Shown in pieces: positions 34,380 through 43,605 of a DNA stretch of 50,582 bases. The position numbers were made by a program, and so were the translations under genes. The notes below the pieces were generated by a model, which saw only the letters and a program-made list of their open reading frames with translations, had not been told where the DNA came from and did not search any database. The stretch lies in contig WRMB01000025.1 of NCBI GenBank assembly GCA_009777345.1, positions 1 through 50,582 of the forward strand. Reading direction: 5' to 3'. This DNA is from Micrococcales bacterium. GTDB taxonomy: Bacteria > Actinomycetota > Actinomycetes > Actinomycetales > Cellulomonadaceae. Numbering within the stretch: the stretch's first letter is position 1; each line of letters opens with the position of its first letter.

Positions 34380-35660
34380 TCAACCAGGTGGTGCGGCGGA
34401 GCGGGGCATGCGGGTCGCTGCTGCAGCCGTGACCAGCCACAGCAGGGCGCCGAGGCCGAAGGCCGTCGGGTAGCCGACCAGGCCAGCCAGGGCCCCGGCG
34501 GCCAGGGGGCCGAGGATCGCGCCCAGGTCGCCGGACATGGTGAACACGGCGATGGCCCGGTCGCCGCCGCCGGTATCGCCCACGGCGGCGGCGGGGGCGG
34601 TACCGATCAGGGCCGAGCCTGCCGCGTACAGGCACAGCCACGCGGTGAGCACGACGCTCCCCGGTGACCAGGGGGTGGCGGCCAGGGCCCCGGCCAGCAG
34701 CAGGGCCCCGCCGATCATGGGGCCGCGGCGGCCGACCCGGTCCACCAGGGCCCCGGCGGGCAGCACCAGGGCGGTCTGCACCCCGGCGGCGATAGCCATC
34801 GCCACACCGGTGATCAGCGCCGCGTGGACCATGTCGTTGGCCAGGAACCCGGCGACGAACAGCGGGACCAGCGTCATCCGGGTGCCGTGGGCGTTCCACC
34901 CCTGGGTAAAAGCCGCCAGGCAGGCGGCGCGGAACCGCGGGTCTCGGGCGACGTCCCGCAGCGGCACAGCCGATGCCCGCTCTCCGGTCTTCGTGGTGGC
35001 GACGGGGGTCAGCCCCAGCGCGCACAGCGCGGCGACGCCGAGGACACCGGCGTAGAAGAAGAACGGCGCCCGCAGGGAGATCCCCGCCAGCAGTCCGCCG
35101 ACCGCGGGCCCGGCCATCGCCCCGACCAGGAACCCGCCCTGGTACAGGCCGGCCGCCCGCCCCCGGTGCGACGCCCCGACCGAGGCCAGCAGCACCGTCA
35201 TGCCCGACACGGAGAACATGGCCGACCCCAGACCACCCAGCCCGCGCAGCACGATGAGCTGGGCGTAGCTCTGCGCCGTCCCGGCCAGAGCGCTGGACAC
35301 CCCCACGACGACCAGCCCCGTCATGAGCACCGCCCGGTGCCCGAACCGGTCGTCGGCCCGCCCCACCAACGGCGCCGCCACGAACCGCATCACGGCGAAC
35401 GCCGACACCACCGCCCCCGCCGCCAGCGGGTCCGCCCCGAAGCTGGCCGCGAAGACCGGCAGCACCGGCACCACCACCCCGAACCCGATGGCGACGACCA
35501 ACGAGATGCTGCTCAGCACCCACACGTTGCGCGGCACGATGTGCAGGCTACCGGCCGGTCCGCGACGACGGGCAGCGGCCCTTGAGCCATGCTCCCTCGC
35601 GGCGGTGGTGCCACCAGGCTGCGCCGGGCTCACGCTGTCGGTGCTGGTCGGCCCTGTCAC
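34380..35660 (-). CDS. MFS transporter, drug-efflux type
   Basis: 426 aa with about 12 membrane segments. Loop 2-3 carries LVGRADDRFGHRAVLMTG, a version of the MFS motif A (GxLaDrxGrkxxl), repeated as GALVDRVGRRGPM between helices 8 and 9. A ~50-residue hydrophilic N-terminus precedes the first helix. If GTG 35537 were used the protein would start near HIVPRNVWV, but it has no ribosome site. The GTG at 35660 overlaps the upstream stop by four bases, tying it to the Hsp90-TPR operon. The substrate is unknown. Confidence 0.8.
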   Translation of the reverse strand: MTGPTSTDSVSPAQPGGTTAAREHGSRAAARRRGPAGSLHIVPRNVWVLSSISLVVAIGFGVVVPVLPVFAASFGADPLAAGAVVSAFAVMRFVAAPLVGRADDRFGHRAVLMTGLVVVGVSSALAGTAQSYAQLIVLRGLGGLGSAMFSVSGMTVLLASVGASHRGRAAGLYQGGFLVGAMAGPAVGGLLAGISLRAPFFFYAGVLGVAALCALGLTPVATTKTGERASAVPLRDVARDPRFRAACLAAFTQGWNAHGTRMTLVPLFVAGFLANDMVHAALITGVAMAIAAGVQTALVLPAGALVDRVGRRGPMIGGALLLAGALAATPWSPGSVVLTAWLCLYAAGSALIGTAPAAAVGDTGGGDRAIAVFTMSGDLGAILGPLAAGALAGLVGYPTAFGLGALLWLVTAAAATRMPRSAAPPG

Positions 35661-36424
35661 GCTTCGATGGTGACCTGCACTGGCGTGCCGTCCGTGCGGC
35701 AGTGGATCTCCGGCCAGTAGCCGTCCAGGAAGTATTCTTCGAATATACCCAAATAGTCGGAGAGTCCGAGTATGAAATCGCCAGAGTGATACATGTGGAT
35801 GAGCCCGCCGTCGAAGTTGAAGTTCTCCCGGAACGTTTCCTCGTCGACCGGCCACTCGTCTCCCCACTCCCACAGGAAGCGGGTGGCCCGGTCCGCCACC
35901 TCTGGCAGGCGATCAAGGATCGTGTGCACGGTTGGCAGCAATTTCGTGACTCGCGCCCGGCTGAACCCGCCGTTGCCGGACCGGTCGCCGAACCACACGT
36001 GGCCCGACCCGAGCGGTGTGCCTACATTGCTGCTGACCCATGTCCCACCATCGAAGACGATGCGGCCAAGACGAGGGTCGTCTATCGGTACCTCCTGGGC
36101 GTCCCGGGCAGGAACGTTCCCGACGTCGATAAACTCGGCCAGTTCTTGCTCGTCATACTCTGCGTTGTGTTCGCGGGGGATCAAGGATCGATAAGACGAC
36201 AGCTGTTCGGGTGTGGCCCAAACTGCGCGACCGTCGGTCGAGTGCAGACCCACTCGACCGCCGTCGACCGACAGTGCCTGGACAACGAACCCTGTCGGAA
36301 TCCGGCGCCTGGAACTACCCTGTCCGAAATAGAGTTTGCCTCTCACCGACAAGACTTGGTGTTCGTCCTCGTTGTCGAGAGTCACTCGACCGTTCATGAC
36401 ATCTAGATGGGTATTATGGGACAT
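35657..36424 (-). CDS. Hypothetical protein, possibly DUF2262-like
   Basis: 255 aa, no signal peptide or membrane segment. The start at 36424 has a strong GGAGGAAATTA leader; the open frame to 36547 is inside the upstream gene. The sequence is rich in aromatic and acidic residues (HVWFGDRSGNGGF, FLWEWGDEWPVDEETF, MYHSGDFILGLSDYL). The C-terminal part vaguely resembles DUF2262-type immunity-like domains, but I would not rely on it. Codon use is visibly less GC-rich than in the TPR genes. Its start overlaps the HEAT gene stop (TAATG). Confidence 0.6.
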   Translation of the reverse strand: MSHNTHLDVMNGRVTLDNEDEHQVLSVRGKLYFGQGSSRRRIPTGFVVQALSVDGGRVGLHSTDGRAVWATPEQLSSYRSLIPREHNAEYDEQELAEFIDVGNVPARDAQEVPIDDPRLGRIVFDGGTWVSSNVGTPLGSGHVWFGDRSGNGGFSRARVTKLLPTVHTILDRLPEVADRATRFLWEWGDEWPVDEETFRENFNFDGGLIHMYHSGDFILGLSDYLGIFEEYFLDGYWPEIHCRTDGTPVQVTIEA

Positions 36425-37812
36425 TAATTTCCTCCGCCATCGTGGACAGAATCGTCCGAGGTCGCAGACAAATGATTGGCGATCATCAGATCTGTCAGTC
36501 CATCTCGGAGATGCCCTGGCGGTACGTCCCTGACCCATTTCTGGCAAAGGTCTGCCAGGCTGGAGGGGCCAACCACCGCCGCAACCCCGATTCGCTCCGG
36601 TGGCCCGGAGCTCAGCGCCGCCGCGAGCATGTCAAGCCACCGGTCGTCACCGAGTGCCATCAGGGGAACGATCGCGTCTGCTCGGATATCCTGGTGATTC
36701 TCGTGTTCCGACTCCCTGTACGTCAATGTCCACGTCCAGTGGGGCCGAGGATCGCTGGCGACAAGACCCACGATGGCATCGGCCAGTTCCTGGGCCGAGA
36801 CCGGGCATGGATCACCCAGAACAGGTGCCGCCTGAATCCCAGGCGCTGATTTTGCCAGACTGAGCAGCAAGCGGTTGCGCAGGGTGGCATTGCCGCCGCC
36901 CAGGGTCGGCCCACCGGGCGGGTTGTACAGGCTCTCGACCTGGTTCAAGGCTGGGTCGTTCCGCAAGGCAATAGCGACCAGTCCCGAGACGGCCGCGCCG
37001 AGCAGCCTTCGTCGGCTCTGCTGGCCCAGGCAGGTATATCCAGTGATCGCATCGGGCAGGCACTGCGGTGAGTCCGCCAGCTGGTCCAGAAGCGGCAAAA
37101 TTTCTGCCTGGCGCGCCGCAACCAGGCTTTCGATTGGGCTTGGGACTCTCGCCGTCTCGCATGCCATCAGGGCCTCGAAATCGGTGGCCCGGTCCGGCCA
37201 CAGTCCAACCAGCTCCGTCAGGTCGGTGCTCTCCACCGGGCCATCACCGACCAGTCGGGCGTACAGGGCCGCAAAACGTACCACCGGGTCCTGACCGGAT
37301 CCACCGTGCCGACCGAGAGCGGTTTTCAGGGCAAGGCGTACCTCGGTGTCGGTCTCGACTGCTAATTGGTTGTCCAGACGTTCCATGGCGGTGTCCGGCA
37401 GTTCGTCTATGCGCAGGCACAGCAGCGCGATTGCCATTCTTACATCTGTATGTACGCTGCCGAGCCCTGCAATGGCCTGCGGTAGTGCGGATACCAACGC
37501 CTGTTTCGCCGAGTCGTCGCGTTCATAGCGGGCCAAATTCGCGCACTCTTGCAGGAACCAGGCGGCGAATCCTTGCCCAGGAGCCTCGTCATCCTCCACC
37601 AGCCGGGCCAAGAACCCGACCGCCGGAATCGTGGCAGAGTAGATCGTCCCCTGGTGCAGAATAGACGCGAACAGGTCCTGCGCCGCGCCGTCGGCTTCAT
37701 CGGGATCAAGCAGCTGCTGGATGAGTTCGGGCGTGTCGGTCGCGGAGTCGCTGTACGCATGATCGAGCGACGCCCAGTCTACGTTCATCAGATCGGAAAA
37801 ATCGGCACTCAT
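36424..37812 (-). CDS. HEAT-repeat-like helical protein
   Basis: 462 aa, predicted all-helical and cytoplasmic. The N-terminal region (LLDPDEADGAAQDLFASIL, HQGTIYSATIPAVGFLARL) matches a recurrent actinobacterial HEAT-like family in which A..L...l.HQGT...at...vpfL marks the first repeats. Further helical pairs continue to about residue 430. Composition is less GC-rich than its upstream TPR neighbours. It starts two bases after the TPR gene stop. Some relatives occur near toxin-immunity loci, but no function is established here. Confidence 0.65.
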   Translation of the reverse strand: MSADFSDLMNVDWASLDHAYSDSATDTPELIQQLLDPDEADGAAQDLFASILHQGTIYSATIPAVGFLARLVEDDEAPGQGFAAWFLQECANLARYERDDSAKQALVSALPQAIAGLGSVHTDVRMAIALLCLRIDELPDTAMERLDNQLAVETDTEVRLALKTALGRHGGSGQDPVVRFAALYARLVGDGPVESTDLTELVGLWPDRATDFEALMACETARVPSPIESLVAARQAEILPLLDQLADSPQCLPDAITGYTCLGQQSRRRLLGAAVSGLVAIALRNDPALNQVESLYNPPGGPTLGGGNATLRNRLLLSLAKSAPGIQAAPVLGDPCPVSAQELADAIVGLVASDPRPHWTWTLTYRESEHENHQDIRADAIVPLMALGDDRWLDMLAAALSSGPPERIGVAAVVGPSSLADLCQKWVRDVPPGHLRDGLTDLMIANHLSATSDDSVHDGGGN

Positions 37813-37814
37813 GC

Positions 37815-40703
37815 TTATCGTATATCCTGACTGGTGATCTGTGAGCGGGTCGCCGCGGCCTCGGCCGTGCGGCCCAGCGCGTCGAGCGCCTCGGCCAGCT
37901 TGAGCAGGATCGACTCGCGCAGGGTCGTGGCCTCCTGGCCCTGGGTCAGGGCGGCTTCGGCGTGGTCGAGGGCGCTGTGCCAGATGCCGAGGGCCTCGGC
38001 GGGGCGGGCCAGGGGGTCGGCCAGGTTCTGGGCGGCGAAGTGCTCGGCCCGGGCGGCGCTGGCCAGGTCGCCGACCTGGGCGTACCCGTCGGCGGCCTGG
38101 AGGAAGCCCGCGACCGCCTCGTCACGACGTTCCAGGTCCATGAGCACCCGGGCCTTGGAGTCGGTCAGGTCGGCGATCTTCCACAGGTGAGGTCCGTCGG
38201 GCAGAGCCTGGACGACGGCCACAGCCCGGTCCATGTCCGACAGCGCCGAACGGTCACCGTTGGCCCCCTTGGTGAAGGCCCGGGCTTCGAGGACCTCGAC
38301 CTGCATGCCGAGAGCATCGGTGTCCTTGACCAGGTCCCAGGCCTGGGACAGGACGTCCAGCGACTCGTCGTGCATCTCGAAACCGCGCAGGATGTTGCCC
38401 ATCCGGCGCAGCATGTCAGCCGCGTTCGCCGGTTGGTCGGCCTCCTGCCACAAGGCGGCAGCCCTGTCGCACATCGACAGGGCGCTGCTGTACTCCTCGG
38501 CGGCCTCGAAAGCCTGTTCCAGGGCCAGGCACGTCTCGGCCCGGACCTCGGGGCGAGCCTCGGCCTCTTCCTCTTCGTTGAGCACCTGCCACAGGATCTC
38601 GACGCCTTCGGTCGGGTGCCCGGTCGCCACCAGGGCCCGGCCCAGCTGGTAGCGGACGCCCACAGTGTCGATCTCGGCCTGCTCGGCCTCGCGCAGGGCG
38701 TAGCGCAGCCTGGACAGGGACTCGTCGGGACGCCCGGCCTCCTGGCCCAGGACGGCCGCCAGCACCAGGGCGTCGACCAGGGGCTGGGCCGCCCCGTAGG
38801 CGGCGTAGATCTTCACCGCGGCGTCGGCGTCGGCCAGCCCCTCCGCGTGCCGGACCAGAGCGCCCATCAGCCGGGCGCGGGCGGCCAGGAACCGGGCCCG
38901 CAGCCCGTCGGGCAGGTCCAGGCCGAGGATGCGGTCGCACAGGTCCACCATCGGGGCGAGCTCCTGCCGGTGCTGGTGGACCAGCAGCAGCCCGTGCAGG
39001 GCGGCGGCGTGACGACGGGGCTGGTCCAGGCTGCGGGCGACCACAGACTCCAGCAGAGGCACGACCGTCGCGAGGTCCGGGTCGTCGCCTTCGAGCAGGG
39101 CCTGGGCCAGGCAGAGCTCGGCTTCGGCCCGTCCCGCGTCGTCCGTTCCGGCCAGCCGGGCGACCTCGGCCCGGAGGATCGCGACGGTCTCGGGCGTGTG
39201 CCGGCCGTAGGTCGCCAGGTCGGTCTTCTCCTCCAGGTCGGCCAGCACCGTGCGTCCCTCGGCGCGCAGGGCCGCGACCCGGCGGGGCAGCACCAGCCGG
39301 GCGTCGTCGGTCCGGTCCAGCTGCAGGTACGACGAGATGAGCAGCCCCGTCGCCCTGGCCTGCTGGGTCGAGGTGGGGCCAGGTCCGGCGTCGGGGTCGC
39401 CGCTCGGTATCTGGGGGTTCAGGGCCTTGACGGCTGTCTCCAGGACCATAGCCGGGTCAGGTCGGCTGGCGTAGCTGTAGACCTCGGCCAGGTCCAGCCA
39501 GTGCTGGGCCGTCGTCGGCTGCTGGGGGGCGGCCGGGGGCGGCAGGAAGACGTCGGTGAGGATCGGCAGGTCGTACCGCTCGTCCAGCAGGGCCCTGGTC
39601 TGGGCGGTCCGGTCCGAGACGTAGCTGTTGCCGTTGCGGGTGTCGAAGGTCGAGGCCAGCCGATCCGTCGCCTGCCACACCTGGGGTGCGAGCTCGGCCA
39701 CCGTCCAGATGCCTTCGTGGGTCCCGAAGAACCGTTCCAGCGGCGTGGCGGCGGCCCCGCGCACGACCTGCTCGCCGTGGCCCGCCCGCACGACCGACTC
39801 CAGCACCAGGCCGACGGCGGCAAGCATGAGAAGCTGGCCGTCCTCGTTCAGCGCGTCGTGAGCCAGCCAGGGGATGTGCCGCTCGACCATGGCCAGACCA
39901 CGGGCCTCGTTCCCCGTGACCGCGCAGAAGACCATGCTGTCCGCGACGGTCTCGATATTGGCCGGGTTGGTGCGGGCAAGACGGTAGGACTGCATGTGCG
40001 AGCCCAGAGCGTCTTGCGTCCGTCCCGCTCGCAGCTTGGCGAGCAGGGTGCGTCCCAGTGCTCTCGCGGGTTCCTCCGCACAGGAATACTCGCCTTCGAC
40101 GATCTCGTCTATCAGCTTCAGGGCCAGGGACTCCTCGCCTGCGTCCATGGCGAACCCCGACAGCTCGCTGCGCACGCACGCGTCACAGTCGCTGTGGTCG
40201 TCGCGGGGGGTGGCCTGCAGCTGGGCACGCAGCTGTCGGGCCCTGTCGAAGTCGCCGGTGTACCAGGCGTGCAAGAAACGGCAGGTGACGACGCCGCTCA
40301 TTCCCAGGCCCGCGCGACGGTAGTGGGACTCCATATCGTCCAGCATGGCGTCGCACTGGGCCAGGGAGAAGATCGGCGAGGCGTCGAGCTTGTTGATCAT
40401 CCACTTGAACTGCCACATCAGGTCGTACCCGCTGTCGATGACGTTGGGGAAGCGACGTGGGTCGGCGTCGTGCTTGGCCAGGCACCAGGCGAAAGACGAC
40501 AGCGCGGCGTCGAAGTCGCCGGCGAACGTGCCGGACGACGTGAGACGGAAGCGCACCTCGTACTCGGCCCGCTCGTCGCCGGTCTCGCGGCTGAGGGCCA
40601 GGGCCCGGTCGATCAGGGCTCGCTGCCTGGGGCCGGGCTCGGTCCAGTCGATCTCGTCGAGCAGGTCCTTGATCTCCTGGGGCAGACGGTGCTTGCGGGA
40701 CAT
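37815..40703 (-). CDS. Large TPR protein, copy 1
   Basis: 962-aa cytoplasmic helical repeat protein. A conserved N-terminal ~390-residue domain opens MSRKHRLP-LLDEIDW and includes FAWCLAKHDADPRRFP and a CxxC pair (Cys173, Cys176) with Cys208. About 550 residues of TPR-type repeats follow; recognisable units include RYALREAEQAEIDTVGVRYQ and EVRAETCLALEQAFEAAEEYSSALSMC. It is a clear tandem paralogue of the gene at 40741, with long shared blocks such as HMQSYRLARTNP and FCAVTGNEARGLAMVERH. TPR proteins act as scaffolds or, in eukaryotes, Hsp90 co-chaperones, which is relevant because an Hsp90-family gene heads this operon. Confidence 0.8.
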   Translation of the reverse strand: MSRKHRLPQEIKDLLDEIDWTEPGPRQRALIDRALALSRETGDERAEYEVRFRLTSSGTFAGDFDAALSSFAWCLAKHDADPRRFPNVIDSGYDLMWQFKWMINKLDASPIFSLAQCDAMLDDMESHYRRAGLGMSGVVTCRFLHAWYTGDFDRARQLRAQLQATPRDDHSDCDACVRSELSGFAMDAGEESLALKLIDEIVEGEYSCAEEPARALGRTLLAKLRAGRTQDALGSHMQSYRLARTNPANIETVADSMVFCAVTGNEARGLAMVERHIPWLAHDALNEDGQLLMLAAVGLVLESVVRAGHGEQVVRGAAATPLERFFGTHEGIWTVAELAPQVWQATDRLASTFDTRNGNSYVSDRTAQTRALLDERYDLPILTDVFLPPPAAPQQPTTAQHWLDLAEVYSYASRPDPAMVLETAVKALNPQIPSGDPDAGPGPTSTQQARATGLLISSYLQLDRTDDARLVLPRRVAALRAEGRTVLADLEEKTDLATYGRHTPETVAILRAEVARLAGTDDAGRAEAELCLAQALLEGDDPDLATVVPLLESVVARSLDQPRRHAAALHGLLLVHQHRQELAPMVDLCDRILGLDLPDGLRARFLAARARLMGALVRHAEGLADADAAVKIYAAYGAAQPLVDALVLAAVLGQEAGRPDESLSRLRYALREAEQAEIDTVGVRYQLGRALVATGHPTEGVEILWQVLNEEEEAEARPEVRAETCLALEQAFEAAEEYSSALSMCDRAAALWQEADQPANAADMLRRMGNILRGFEMHDESLDVLSQAWDLVKDTDALGMQVEVLEARAFTKGANGDRSALSDMDRAVAVVQALPDGPHLWKIADLTDSKARVLMDLERRDEAVAGFLQAADGYAQVGDLASAARAEHFAAQNLADPLARPAEALGIWHSALDHAEAALTQGQEATTLRESILLKLAEALDALGRTAEAAATRSQITSQDIR

Positions 40704-40740
40704 CGATTCCTCCGTCGTGTCGTGGACAGCGTGGTCGGCT

Positions 40741-43605
40741 TCAGCCCGGCTCGGTGGACGGCTCCTGGTCGGTGATCCGGTCGCGGGTCGCCGCGGCCTC
40801 CGCGGTACGGCCCAGCGAGTCGAGGGCCTCGGCCAGCTTGAGCAGGATCGACTCGCGCAGGTCCGCCACGTCCTGCCCCTGGGTCAGGGCGGCCTCGACG
40901 TGGTCGAGGGCGCTGTGCCAGATCCCGGGGGCCTCGGCGGGTCGCTCCAGGGGCCCGGCCAGGTTCTGGGCGGCGAAGTGCTCGGCCCGGGCGGCGCTGG
41001 CCGGGTCGTCGGCCTGGGCGTACCCGTCGGCGGCCTGGAGGAAGCCCGCGACGGCCTCGTCACGACGTTCCAGGTCCATCAGCACCAGGGCCTTGGAATG
41101 GGTCAGGTCGGCGGTCTTCCAGGGGTGGGGTCCGTCGGTATCGGCCTGGACGATAGCCAGGGCCTGGTCGAGGTCGGACAGGGCCGAGACCTCGCCGCTG
41201 GCCCCTTTGGTGAAGGCCCAGGCTTCGAGGACCTCGACCTGCATACCGCGGGCCGCGCTGTCCTTGACCAGGTCCCAGGCCTCGGCCAGGGTCGTCGACG
41301 ACTCGTCGTACATCTGGAAAGCGCGCAGGAGGTTACCCGCCCGACGCAGCATATCGGCCGCCTGTGCTGGTTGTTCGGCTTCCTGCCGCAGGTCGGCAGC
41401 CCGTCGGCACATCGACAGGGCGCTGCCGTACTCCTCGGCGGCCTCGAAACCTTGCTCCAGGGCCAGGCAGGTCTCGGCGCGGACCTCCGGCAGGGTCTCG
41501 GCTGCCTCTTCTTCGCCGAGCACCTGCCACAGGATCTCGACGCCCTCGGTCGGGTGCCCGGTTGCCACCAGGGCCTGGCCCAGCTGGTAGCGGACACCCA
41601 CAGTCCCGATCTCGGCCTGCTCGGCCTCGCGCAGGGCGTAGCGCAGCCGGGCCAGGGACTCTTCGAGGTGCCCGGCCTCCTGGTCCAGGGTCACGGCCAG
41701 CATGACGGTCTCGACCAGGGGCTTGGTCGCGCCGTAGGCGGCGTAGATCTTGACCGCCGCGTCGGCGTCGGCGGCGCCCTCGGCGAACCTGCCCAGCATG
41801 CCCATCAGATGGGCCCGTTGGTTCAGGAGCCGGGCCCGCAGCCCGTCCGACAGGTCCAGGCGCAGGGCCCGGTCGAACGCGGCTTCCGCCTGGTCGGGCT
41901 CTCGCCGGACGAGGTGGACCCGTGTCAGGCAGGACAGAGCCGAGGCGCGCAGGTCCGGCTGGTGGGCGCTGCCGACCACGGACTCCAGCAGAGCCACGAT
42001 CGTCGCGAAGTCTGGGTCTTCTGCCTGGAGCAGCTCGGCGGCCAGCTCGAACTGCGCGTCGGCCAGCCCCTCGTCACCCGTGCCGACCAGCCGGTCGACC
42101 GTGGCCTGGAGCACGCCGACGGTCTCGGGCGAGTGCTGACCGAGCAGCGACAGCCCGAGCCGGGTCTCCAGGTCGGCCAGCACGGTGCGCCCTGCCGCCC
42201 GTAGAGCCTCGGTCCGGCGGGCGAGCAGGCTCTGCGCCTCGTCCGCCGAGTCCTGCCGCAGGTGCCGCCAGATGATCAGCTTTGCGGCTCTGGCCTGCTG
42301 GTCTGGGGTCGCACCGGACGCCTGGTCCAAGACCTTGGTGGCAGGTTCCAAGGCCGGGTCGAGGTGACCGGCACTGCCGTAGACCTCGGCCAGGTCCAGC
42401 CACCCCTGCGCGGTCGTCGGCTGCGCCGGTGCCACCGTGGGCGGCAGGAAGACCTCGGTCAGGATCGGCAGGTCGTACCGCTCGTCCAGCAGGGCCCGGG
42501 TCTGGGCGACCTGGTCGGAGACGTAGCCGTTGCCGTTGCGGGCGTCGAAGGCCGCCGCCAGCCGACCGGCCGCCTGCCAGGCCGCCGGTGCCAGCGCGGC
42601 GGCCGTCCAGGCACCGTCGTGAGGCCCGAAGAACTGTTCCAGCGCCGCCGAACCGGCCCCGCGCACCACCTGCTCGCCGTGACCGGCTCGCACGACCGCC
42701 TCCAGCACCAGGCCGACAGCGGTCAGCATGGTGAGCTGGCCGTCCTCGTCCAGGGCGTCGTGAGCCAGCCAGGGGGCGTGCCGTTCGACCATGGCCAGAC
42801 CACGGGCCTCGTTCCCCGTGACCGCGCAGAAGACCATGTTGTCTGCGACGTCTCTGATGTCGTCCGGGTTGGTGCGGGCCAGGCGGTATGACTGCATGTG
42901 CAGGTCCAGGGCGATATCTGTCTGCCCGGCTCTCAGCCGGGCGACCAGAGTCCTGGCCAACGTTCCGTTCGGCTCCCGGTTGCACTCGGCGCCGCTCTCG
43001 ACCAGCTCGTCCGCCAGCTTCAGAGCCAGCGCTTCTTCGCCCGTCGCGAGGGCGAACGTGGCCAGCAGGCCGGACAGGCAGGCTTCGCAGGTGTACTCGT
43101 CGCGGGGGGCAGCCTGCAGCTGGGGGCGCAGCTGTCGGGCCAGGGCCAGGTCCCCGGTCCGCCAGGCGTGCTTGAGACGAGCCAGGATCACGGCGGTCGT
43201 CCCCAGGCCCTCGCGAGCGTAGTGGGCTTCCATATCGGCCAGCATGGCCTCGCACTGGGCCAGGGAGTAGATCGGCGAACAGCTGAGCGAGGGGACGATC
43301 GACTTGAACTGCCACATCAGGTTCAGCCAGTCGGTGACACTGGTGGGGAAACGGCGCGGATCGGCGTCGTGCTTGGCCAGGCACCAGGCGAAAGACGACA
43401 GCAAGGTGTCGGTGTCTCCGTAGGTGACGCACCACCGGTTGAGCCGCAGGCGCACCTCGTACTCGGCCCGTTCGTCACCGGTCTCGCGGCTGAGCGCCAG
43501 GGCGCGGTCGATCAGGGCATGCTCCTCCTGGGGGCCGCTGCTGGTCCAGTCGATCTCGTCGAGCAGCGCTTGGACCGGCTTGGGCACACGGTGCTTACGC
43601 GACAT
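40741..43605 (-). CDS. Large TPR protein, copy 2
   Basis: 954 aa, same architecture as copy 1. The N-terminal domain has the Cys residues at the same numbers (Cys173, Cys176, Cys208), and C-terminal TPR repeats follow. Similarity is highest in the N-terminal 70 residues, in the 230-320 block and in the last 300 residues; the region in between and the linkers are more diverged. It is 37 bp upstream of copy 1, and its ATG overlaps the last 11 bases of the Hsp90 gene, so its translation is probably coupled to the chaperone. Confidence 0.8.
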   Translation of the reverse strand: MSRKHRVPKPVQALLDEIDWTSSGPQEEHALIDRALALSRETGDERAEYEVRLRLNRWCVTYGDTDTLLSSFAWCLAKHDADPRRFPTSVTDWLNLMWQFKSIVPSLSCSPIYSLAQCEAMLADMEAHYAREGLGTTAVILARLKHAWRTGDLALARQLRPQLQAAPRDEYTCEACLSGLLATFALATGEEALALKLADELVESGAECNREPNGTLARTLVARLRAGQTDIALDLHMQSYRLARTNPDDIRDVADNMVFCAVTGNEARGLAMVERHAPWLAHDALDEDGQLTMLTAVGLVLEAVVRAGHGEQVVRGAGSAALEQFFGPHDGAWTAAALAPAAWQAAGRLAAAFDARNGNGYVSDQVAQTRALLDERYDLPILTEVFLPPTVAPAQPTTAQGWLDLAEVYGSAGHLDPALEPATKVLDQASGATPDQQARAAKLIIWRHLRQDSADEAQSLLARRTEALRAAGRTVLADLETRLGLSLLGQHSPETVGVLQATVDRLVGTGDEGLADAQFELAAELLQAEDPDFATIVALLESVVGSAHQPDLRASALSCLTRVHLVRREPDQAEAAFDRALRLDLSDGLRARLLNQRAHLMGMLGRFAEGAADADAAVKIYAAYGATKPLVETVMLAVTLDQEAGHLEESLARLRYALREAEQAEIGTVGVRYQLGQALVATGHPTEGVEILWQVLGEEEAAETLPEVRAETCLALEQGFEAAEEYGSALSMCRRAADLRQEAEQPAQAADMLRRAGNLLRAFQMYDESSTTLAEAWDLVKDSAARGMQVEVLEAWAFTKGASGEVSALSDLDQALAIVQADTDGPHPWKTADLTHSKALVLMDLERRDEAVAGFLQAADGYAQADDPASAARAEHFAAQNLAGPLERPAEAPGIWHSALDHVEAALTQGQDVADLRESILLKLAEALDSLGRTAEAAATRDRITDQEPSTEPG

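Noticed and set aside
40345..42204. Rightward 619-codon open frame across the TPR genes (also 37962-40775)
   Set aside because: These are antisense reflections of the TPR codons (Gly/Gln/Val-Leu patterns mirroring the real genes), with no independent motifs.
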